Part shown: positions 56,281 to 64,000 of the stretch, one piece after another
Numbering within the stretch: the stretch's first letter is position 1
How the letters are laid out: every line of letters starts with the position of its first letter
Source of the DNA: Hymenopus coronatus
Lineage: Eukaryota > Arthropoda > Insecta > Mantodea > Hymenopodidae
NCBI GenBank assembly: GCA_030762935.1
Contig: CM060895.1
Span: 75,375,001 to 75,439,000, forward strand
DNA: 64,000 nucleotides
Reading direction: 5' to 3'
The notes under the pieces: generated by a model
What the model saw: only the letters and a program-made list of their open reading frames with translations
What the model was told of the DNA's origin: nothing
The model's database searches: none
Position numbers and translations under genes: made by a program

Positions 56281-56902
56281 ATACTATTTGACTGAATCTT
56301 AAACTTGGACTAGTAGTATGTTTTTATACATAAAAGATGAACAGTTAAACTGTTATTTTTGGTCATTCACCCATTTTCTGTGAACCTCTTGCTAAAGTAG
56401 CCTTCCTACATAACTGTATTTCCTGATGGGTCAAGTTTCTTCTCTGTTGTACATTATGTAAAGGACTAAAACACCCTGGGGCCCTAAAACCTTTAAAACT
56501 AGCAGGATTAGGCAGAGTGTACCAAGCAGCGGAGCTCTAATCGCGTAAAGATGATCTAGCCAGGTTTTCCAGACGGAGCGTTACTTTGTGTGCCCCAGGG
56601 TGCAGGTAGTGTCCCTAATAAAATTATACGTGTATACACAAAACCAGCTGTAACTTGACACTGTGCCATTGTGAAGCAGTCTTTGTCCTTTTTTTTGTAA
56701 GGGGATGCGCAAAGGCCCCTTCCGTCTCATGCCTGTGGGGGAAGACAGGATTCTTGCACAGTCGCTGTGATTCACCAGGAAGACGTTAAGACTGGAAACA
56801 CATCCAATTTAATTCATTTGTCTGAAGAGAAATGTTATGTGAACATACGAATGTCCACTGGTTAACAAGTAAAGTGAAGTCTCGATTATCTCGATGTTTA
56901 CT
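56281..56902. other. Non-repeat stretch with a spaced inverted repeat
   Basis: CACCCTGGGGC (56472-56482) and GCCCCAGGGTG (56592-56602) are perfect reverse complements 109 bases apart. A 64-codon minus frame (56581-56775) is not recognised. Confidence 0.4.
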
Positions 56903-57398
56903 TTCTCTACTTTTTCATAGCATATATAAGAATAGATATCCAAAAATTGATACAGATATAACATCATAAATATACGTTTTAGAGTCCCTTAAATCACCTA
57001 TCTCAAAAAAACAAAATTAGAAAAGGGTTTGTGTCTATGAACAACATAGTTCCAAAATGAAAACGAAAAGTCGGCTAAATACAAAACTTGGTATTAAGAT
57101 TAAGTGTTTTTCAAGGACGCGAGAGGAAGCTTTTTTAAGAACTCCTCCCCCCCGTCCCATCCCCCAAAAAATTGCATGGAAGCACATTCCAAATTTTTTA
57201 TTTTATCATAAAAATAGCTATAATGATTTTGATTAAAATACCGTATATTAAAGATTTTACATGACAAAAATGAATATATTGAATTTCTGGGAATAGCCTT
57301 TGAAGGTTTCTTTATTCTGGATGATACTTGCACAATTGCCAAACTGTAATAGGTAGACAAACATTTATAAATAGAAAATGTAGATCTCGTCAAAAACA
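56903..57398 (+). repeat. Rep-A copy, truncated
   Basis: 'ACTTTCTCTACTTTTTCATA' start with a degraded hairpin. Ends at 'GATCTCGTCAAAAACATAC', where another copy begins mid-unit. Confidence 0.88.
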
Positions 57399-57399
57399 T

Positions 57400-58074
57400 A
57401 CACATTTTAGGATCCCCTGTATAAAAAGGCCTTTTTAGAAAAGCCCCGTGTGTGTATGTGAACTCAAAAAACGAAAAGCAGGTAAAAATATCAAACTTGG
57501 TATTTAAGTTTAGTATCTTCCAAGGATGCAACAGGAATATTTTTTTAGGTTAATCCCCCCACTCCCAACTGCCCTTTACGCGGAAAATTTTTCGTAAATT
57601 TTGATTAAAATACGATATATTAAACATAGTTACACGAAACATAAGATGCATATTTTTAATTTAATTTTCTGGGAATAGTCTGTGAAGACCTCTTCATTTC
57701 CGATGCGTAACTAGTAAACCGTGATACATACAGCAGCGTACCTCACACAAAATGTAGATCTTGTTAAAACACACAATTTATGCAATATCTATACTTTTTG
57801 GTGGAATAGGCCACTTCCGAGATATGCTTCGTTATTGGTTTCAATTTTAAAATACTTTTAGCTTTTCTCGTAACGAAAGTCGAGAGTTGCTGGTAATGCA
57901 AAGAAACGAATTTCCATAATATAGCAACCGGCTTTTAAAATATTTGACTATCGCGTTATCCTATTGTATTCCCTTATTTCTCTTCTTACAAGGGAAGTAG
58001 TATATAGAAAAATAAGCTTTTCAAGAATAATTTGTTACAGAGATGTAGAGAAAGTCTTTTAAATGGAACACACA
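57400..58074 (+). repeat. Rep-A copy lacking the hairpin end
   Basis: Starts 'CATTTTAGGATCCCCTG' (20 bases into the conserved block) directly after a truncated copy. Ends 'GGAACACACAATTATTTTT'. Confidence 0.9.
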
Positions 58075-58255
58075 ATTATTTTTAGTATGTTTTGGTTTAA
58101 AAACACTGCATTTTCCTGGAACTAAAATTTGGAAATTTTACTGCGGGTTCTCGAAATGCCTGAGGATATTAATACCCATAGCATTAGCAGGCAATCCTGT
58201 GTATGGTGGTTACGCCTATTATCTAAAATAATGCTGAGATCATTATATGAGAAAT

Positions 58256-58808
58256 TATGTAAATTAATCAGGACTATCTCGAAAATGCTCAACTTCACGA
58301 ATATATTGTTTTAACGAAACCTACATTTCTTGTACGGTAAGTTTTTGTCAACCTCTTACGGTTTACCAGTTTTCCAAATTCAGCAACATTCATCCAGAAT
58401 GAAGAGGTCTTCAGAGGCTATTAACAGAAAGTTCAAGATATGCATTTCTTTGTCATGAAAACTCTTAAATGCATAGTAAAAAATTCTTGGAGACATTCTT
58501 GAGAAAACAATTTTCTAAAATTGTTCCATGTTAAAGGTAGTTGGGATGGGGGGATTTTCTTGGTAATCTTCATGTTTGCATCTTTGGAAGATACTGAACT
58601 TAAATACCAATTTTGGCATTTAACTGACTTTTCGTTTTTGAGCTATGTTGTCCACAGATACACCCATACACACGGACTTGTTTATAAAAATGTGTTTTTG
58701 TTTGTTTTTGATTCAGGGAGTCCCAAAACATGTATTTCCGGTGAAATCACGGTATGGAATGGAATTTCTCTGTCCACTATGTGCATTGTACATACGTGCT
58801 AGAGAAAA
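58256..58808 (-). repeat. Rep-A copy, minus, far end missing
   Basis: From 'ATTATGTAAATTAATCAGG' to the type-2 hairpin 'TATGTGCATTGTACATACG' and 'GCTAGAGAAAAT'. Confidence 0.9.
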
Positions 58809-59321
58809 TAATCGTTTAGTAGTGTTCCCGCGTTCGTCAAAAGAGAAATTAGGTCAGGTTGAAACTACAATCACGTTGAAAAAAGTCCAGCTCTCAAATC
58901 ACAATAGCATAATAGGCAGTGGCTTTCGTGGAAACGAAAATGTTCATTGTGTTCCTCAAACTAATTTATGTTTTGCATAAATCTAGTCAGCTCAATCTGC
59001 TCCCACTTGTTTGTGTATTGTTCACAACGTTTCTCCTCAGGGAAAAGCGATCGTCTACATCCACAGGGAATAACAAGTTTAAACTGAAACAAAACATGCA
59101 CAAACACCACTGCAAGAATCAACAAAATTAAATGCTCCTATTCGTGTGAAGTAGACTAACAGGGAAGTTGTGCCAAATGTGAAGTTACAAAAAGTGTTGT
59201 TACTTATTTTTAACAGATAAACATGCTGGACACTCGGGACACGTACAAAAAAGTAACTCGTTAAAGCAAGTCAGTTTTCATTCGTTAAACACAACAGATG
59301 TCTCTATAGAGTTACCAAGTG
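58809..59321. other. Unassigned DNA
   Basis: No recognised frame, repeat or RNA. Confidence 0.4.
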
Positions 59322-59720
59322 AGCTGGCGTCATAGTAACGCGCATAGCTTGCATTCTAGAGGTTCCGGGTTCGGTGACCCGGGATGTAGGTGAAGCTGAA
59401 CTGTTTTCTATCATTCCCCCTCCGTATGGTTTCAGGACCTGTTTGGTTTGTTTAAGGGTTAAACGTGTTGCCAACGGTGTTTCGGTGCAGGGTGTCAACG
59501 ATTCAGGATGCCCTATGTTGAACTTTTTTCCGTCTCTCGGTCTTCAGCTGCGTTCAGGGTCAACCCTTCTAGGTGGGGTAGGGTTTCCCTGCCTGCCTGT
59601 CTGCCTACGGTCTTAATCTGGAAACCTGTCATTGCAATGTCTCCTTGTTCCGGCAGGCCGGCATCTCCTCTCACCTCATCTGTCCTTGCCAGGAGCACCC
59701 CTTCGAGGGCCTGAAATGTA
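59322..59720 (+). repeat. tRNA-like SINE head with GC-rich body
   Basis: 'GAGCTGGCGTCATAGTAACG' and 'GGTTCCGGGTTCGGTGACCC' resemble A- and B-boxes. The body to 59720 is GC-rich. The part at 59617-59690 matches the module at 10105-10175. Several 60-80 codon frames across it on both strands are by-products of its composition. Confidence 0.5.
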
Positions 59721-59929
59721 TTCAGGGAATAAATGTTTGAACGCTGTAAACCTCTTTTCCGGTCTCGCGGATACCAACGAAGTTTACCGAGCCTGGTTCA
59801 CACTGAACATACTTTCTCTGCAAGTCAGAGTTGAATAAAAATATACAAGTAAATGCAAAAATACGCAAGTAAATGATCAAATACTAAACAAACAAAACCA
59901 CGTGATTCCAACTTCTCAATGCCTTTCCA

Positions 59930-60210
59930 AATAAATAGAGTTCAAAGGCTATTCCCTGAAAATTCAAGATATTTCGTTTTTTTCATAAAAATGTCTTAAA
60001 CATATGGTATCTTAATCGAAATTTTTTAGAAACATTTTTGAGAAAATCAAAATTTTCAAAAAATGCTCCCTGTAAAGAAGTTGGGGGAATTTTCTAGAAA
60101 ATCATGTTGCATCCTTGAAAGATAATAAAATTAAATACCAAGTTTGGTATTAAAAGGGTTTTTGGGCAACACTGCACACACACACACACGCACGCACACG
60201 TGAGACGGTA
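59930..60210 (-). repeat. Rep-A fragment, minus, ends at CA tract
   Basis: From 'AAAGGCTATTCCCTGAAAA' to 'CACACACGCACGCACACGTG'. Broken just beyond the microsatellite. Confidence 0.85.
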
Positions 60211-60392
60211 TAATATTATCCTATCATAGCAAAGCACCGAGAAGGAAGAATCAAACAAACAAATCTCGCTACCAGCCTAACAGAACTTATTATTATAGAT
60301 TCCACATAATCGACTTGCACATGTAGAAGAAGAGACCAAACAACACATCACATATTATGCGACTGTAACATGTTGAACAACCAAAGGAAAAA

Positions 60393-61229
60393 AAAATCTG
60401 ATTTGTTACAATCACCTGCCTTTCTCTAGCTACTCTACAAACAAACGTCTTACAAAAGATAATTCTTCTTTCAACACCACGCTAATCGAGATAAACATTA
60501 GCAGAATGTTGTTACTTAGTTCCTTATAAGTAGACTGGAACTAAGGGAATGCACTATGCTAAAGTGATAGTCAAATGTTTTAAAAGCTGTCGTTATGTGA
60601 TTGACATTGCAAATTTGCTTGGCCAGGTGTAGAATAAAAGAAAAACGAACACTCTCGTCTGTGAAAAGTACAAGTACTTCTCAACTGAAACTAATAACAA
60701 GGAATAACTCTGAAACGGTAAGTTCACGAAAATAATGTTTATGACATAGCTTGTATATTTTAACGAGATCTACATTTTTTTGTAGAGTAAGTTCTTTTTT
60801 CTATCTCTTACGGTTTACTAGTTATTCTAAATTAAGCAAAATTCATCCAGAATAAACAGGTCTTTAAAAGCTATTCATGTAATATTTTAAACAAATTCGT
60901 TAGAGCCATTTTTAAGAAAAACAAACTTTTTGAACATTTTTCCATGTAAAGGGTAGTTAGGGGTGGGTAGATTTTCTTTAAAATCTTCGTATCGTATCCT
61001 TGGAAGATACCAAACCAAATACCAAGTTTGGTATTCAACCGTCTTTTCATTTTTGAGCTATGCTGTCGATAGACACACACATACATGGACCTTTTTCTGA
61101 AAATGCTTTTTTTGGATTCAGGGGGTCCTAAAACATGTATTTCCAGTAAAATTGCGACATCGAATTTTTGGGTGGAATACAATACTTCTCTATCCATGTG
61201 TACATTGTACATACGGGGCAAGAGAAAGT
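60393..61229 (-). repeat. Rep-A copy, full-length, type-2 hairpin, minus
   Basis: 'AAAAATCTGATTTGTTAC' to 'GGGGCAAGAGAAAGT' with hairpin core GTACATTGTACAT. Contains the internal palindrome (about 61016-61035). Central 'GATTTTGATTAAAATACC' block partly deleted near 60880. Confidence 0.94.
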
Positions 61230-61455
61230 AAAAAATCGACACAAATAAACAACAAAGGAGGAAAATAGCCAGGAAGTAAATCGGCACTAGTAGGAGAGTT
61301 TCTAAAAGATTTCTGTCAATATGTCAATATCATTAACCTAGAAAGTGTGACTTAACCACATAAACCAAAAATAACCATATTAGCAAACATATGTGAAACA
61401 CAGCAAATCAGACATGTAATATGGAATATGTGAACGAATAAAGGTATATAGAAAC

Positions 61456-61512
<57 letters not shown>
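61456..61512. repeat. (CA)n microsatellite
   Basis: About 28 CA units. Followed by 'AGGGATATGTTTATAAACA' and TTTT, which resembles the block beside the CA tract in minus-oriented Rep-A, so it is probably the expanded tract of a truncated minus fragment (61456-61533). Confidence 0.95.
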
Positions 61513-61513
<1 letters not shown>

Positions 61514-61534
61514 GATATGTTTATAAACATTTTT

Positions 61535-62378
61535 ACTTTCTCTATACGTACATAGTGTATAGAGAAGGTATTGCACTCCAACCAAAACTTCAATACCGAG
61601 ATTTCACCGGAAACATATGTTTTAGGGTTCCCTGTATCCAAAAAAAAGCATTTTCAGAAAAAGGTCCGTGTGTGTTTGTTAACACGATAACTGAAAAACG
61701 AAAAGTCGGTAAAATATCAGACTTGGCATTTAGGTTCAGTATCTTCCAGGGATACGACACGAAGATTTTGGGGCAAATCTCCCCCCCCCAACCCAAACTC
61801 CCCTTTACATGGAACTTTTTTCGAAAATTTTGATTATCTTAAAAATGGCTCTAACGATTTTGATTAAAATATCGTATATTAAAGATATTTACCTGACAAA
61901 TAAAATGTATGTATATCTTGAATTTTCTGGGAATAGTCTCTGAAGACTATTTTATTCTGGATGAATTTTACGGAATTTTGCATAACTGCTAAACCATAAG
62001 AGATGGACAAAAACTTACAACACAAAAAATGTAGAGCACGTTAAAAACACACAGCTTTTTCGTGGAGTTGATCGTTTTTGATATATTTCTTGTTTTTGGT
62101 TTCAGCTGTGAAAAACTATACTTTTCTCACACAGAAATTTATCAAGTCCTGTCCATACAAACAAAGGAGCTTCAGTCACATAGCAACCAGCTTTTGACTA
62201 TCACATTAACCTATGGCACTCCCTTATTTCGCTTCTACTTACAAGGAAGCAAGTAATTCATTATTTCGGCTAATTTGTTCTTGATTACCATGAAGTAAAC
62301 AGAAGCATAAACTTTTTAACAATACTTTGTTGCATAGATGTAGTGAAAGTCATGTGAATGTAACACATCAGATTTTTT
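61535..62378 (+). repeat. Rep-A copy, full-length type member
   Basis: An 844-bp unit with, in order: ACTTTCTCTATACG hairpin end, TTCCACCC/TTCGAT block (here 'CTCCAACCAAAACTTCAATA'), 'TTTCACCGGAAACATATG', a short GT tract at about 61668, the 'AACGAAAAGTCGGTAAAATA' and diverged palindrome block, 'CCCAAACTCCCCTTTACATG', 'TGAATTTTCTGGGAATAG', 'GATGTAGTGAAAGT' and 'ACACATCAGATTTTTT'. No frame longer than about 90 codons, so non-autonomous. Classification as Helentron-associated is inferred from the hairpin end, short inverted ends and the fixed microsatellite. Confidence 0.93.
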
Positions 62379-62490
62379 GGGAATTCAGAGGGTCTCAAAA
62401 TATGTATTTGCGGTGAAACCTCGGTGTAGAATTTTTGGATGTTAGAATAGCTACTCTATTATGTACATTGTACATACGAGCTAGACAAAT
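62379..62490 (-). repeat. Rep-A hairpin-end fragment, inverted at junction
   Basis: 'TTCAGAGGGTCTCAAAATATG' (one base short of the block's start) to 'GAGCTAGACAAAT' with hairpin core TATGTACATTGTACATACG. Abuts the plus copy ending at 62378. Confidence 0.85.
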
Positions 62491-63519
62491 TAAAAACACA
62501 ATTTTTATGTATTGGATGTTCGTCATTTATTCTCCTAATTGGACTTTTCACACTGGGTACGATTTCAAGAATATATTAGAATTTGAAAAATTCAATTTTC
62601 TAACCATATCACATATTTACTCGGCTGAAATGAAGGAACAACTAGGAAAATATATCTTATCTGTTTTCTAGGTTGGTATATGCGATGTTAAAAGGAACAA
62701 TAGTATACATCCTTGCATCTAATACAAAACGAAGTCTTAGATAAGTTCACCCCAGACAGTGCTCATTAGGCTATTTTTTAAACGTACATAAACAGTGAAA
62801 AAGAAAATATCTCTCAAATCACAAATGAAGTAAGTATGCATGCCATTCATGTCTTGAAACGCAAATACGTATACTCTGGCTACACTCTGTTAATATTTAA
62901 AACTGCCCAATGTCACCCATTCTACGCTGTTTGCTGACCTCTGCGTATCACCTATTGCACTCGTAGCTACGATAATTCTAGAATAAACCTTCAGATTATC
63001 TGCAAGTAACATCACAAGAAACGCTATGTTATTATAGCTGAGCATGTATACCACATCCCAAATTCGATTGTAGAAAATCTTCAAGTTCTCTAGTAGAAGA
63101 AAATATTTAGGTCATCATGTAAATGAGAAACTTAAAACAGTTTGTCAGTTAACTAACCCAATTCTGCAACTTAATATTCAACTTCCAGTAAACAACACAA
63201 TGCATCATTTAGATGTCTATGTGATACATTTAATTATAATTGTATGTTTGCCCACATAAACCTGAGTTAAAAGCAGAAAAAGTGTGACTTCGATAAAGGT
63301 ATAGTGTAACTGTCGAGGACGTGTCAAAGAGACTTAGGGAGGACAAAGTAAGCATTTATCTAACAATATTTCCAACTTGTATTTTGAGTTAAAGTAAAAA
63401 CATAATGTATGATTTTATGTTTAACTTAATAGAGCAGTCTTAGCTGAAACATCCATCCGTTATTTTACAATTACAATAATTTGATAACTACCACTCCACT
63501 ACTACCTAAATCTTTTTTT
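62491..63519. other. Unassigned AT-rich DNA
   Basis: About 1 kb with no repeat match noticed and no recognisable frame. Confidence 0.4.
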
Positions 63520-63887
63520 ACTATCTCTACACTACTACCATATAGTAGACAGAGAAGTATTGTGTTTCAACCAAAAAATTCGATACCAAGATTTCACTGG
63601 AAATATGCTTTGCGGAATCTTGAATAAATAAGCAAAAGAGCATTTTTAAGAAAAATGTCTGTGTGTGTCGATAGATAGCATATCTCAAAAACAAAAAGAT
63701 CGTTAAGTACCAAATTTGGTGTTTAAGTTTAGTATCTACCAAGAATGCGCCACCAAGATTTTCAAGCAAATACACCAACCCCAAGCTACGCTTTACGTAG
63801 AAAGATTTTTGAAACTTTGTTTTTCTCAAAAATAGCTCTCAAAATTTTGATTAAATTACCGTACATTAAACATACTTACATGAAAAA
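63520..63887 (+). repeat. Rep-A partial copy, hairpin end, fused to an inverted copy
   Basis: 'ACTATCTCTACACTACTACC' to 'TAAACATACTTACATGA', then the orientation flips. Confidence 0.88.
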
Positions 63888-64000
63888 ACCAAACATGAAA
63901 CCAAGAACAAGGAATATCTACAAAACGATCAACTCCTCGAAAAAAATCATATAACATAAATTGTGTGTTTTAATGTGCTCTACATTTTTTGTGTGGTAAG
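63888..64000 (-). repeat. Rep-A partial copy, minus, runs off the window
   Basis: 'GAAACCAAGAACAAGGAATA' to 'TTTTTTGTGTGGTAAG' at the window edge. Confidence 0.88.

Noticed and set aside
57100..57531. 143-codon minus frame across two abutting Rep-A copies
   Set aside because: Spans the junction of two repeat copies, with no protein-like motif.
60393..61229. Rep-A as a canonical Helitron
   Set aside because: One end could be read as starting TC, but the other lacks CTRR and the hairpin lies at the terminus with T-rich flanks. The Helentron-like reading fits better, and without an autonomous partner I left it as inference.
1..64000. CRISPR array, rRNA genes, mitochondrial insertion or bacterial DNA
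   Set aside because: No regularly spaced short repeats, no rRNA-like conserved blocks, no bacterial-style operons; all repeats are eukaryotic interspersed elements or microsatellites.

Overview
This is eukaryotic, AT-rich, gene-poor DNA that consists almost entirely of transposable elements and their remains. Insect-type mobile elements (mariner-like, piggyBac-like, an RTE-like LINE, several tRNA-derived SINEs) and arthropod-style core promoter motifs point to an arthropod. A large-genome hemimetabolous insect such as a cockroach or stick insect is my guess, at low confidence. I found no confident host gene, no rRNA, no intact tRNA gene and no CRISPR array. The open frames present are mostly chance frames or lie inside repeats.

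The dominant component is one interspersed family, called Rep-A here. I count roughly 50 segments in both orientations covering about 26 kb, near two fifths of the window by eye. A full unit is about 850-900 bp. In + orientation it starts ACTTTCTCTAC within a quasi-palindromic hairpin centred on TATGTACATA. It then has a conserved block ('CACCCAAAAATTCGAT', 'TTTCACCGGAAATACATG'), a (GT)n microsatellite, a palindrome AAATACCAA-NN-TTGGTATTT, about 600 bp of non-coding DNA, and an end GTAGAGAAAGT...CATCAGATTTTT. Short inverted ends, a hairpin at one end, a fixed microsatellite, T-rich junctions and tandem abutting copies resemble Helentron-associated non-autonomous elements (HINE/DINE-like). That classification is inference: I see no Rep/helicase.

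Other elements are nested in Rep-A and give its relative age. They are a near-complete RTE-like LINE (35294-38364, minus strand, 12-bp target duplication with one mismatch, two frameshifts), a piggyBac-like element at duplicated TTAA (42807-44543), a SINE with perfect 12-bp duplications (19133-19378), a palindromic-arm element (19549-19717), and another SINE (26237-26534). Mariner relics lie at 1150-2640 (one split by a 723-bp inverted-repeat element), 5011-5325 and 20821-20996.

The non-repeat stretches hold a few isolated signals: a minus-strand promoter-like cluster with two perfect three-unit heat-shock elements, a TATA box and a CCAAT box (31235-31410); a cluster of CRE-like sites (33383-33454); a TATA/Inr promoter followed by a stem-loop resembling a hammerhead (41322-41620); and an unidentified frameshifted coding remnant (21190-21461). 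No genes in the window work together as a pathway. The interactions visible are those of nested mobile elements.
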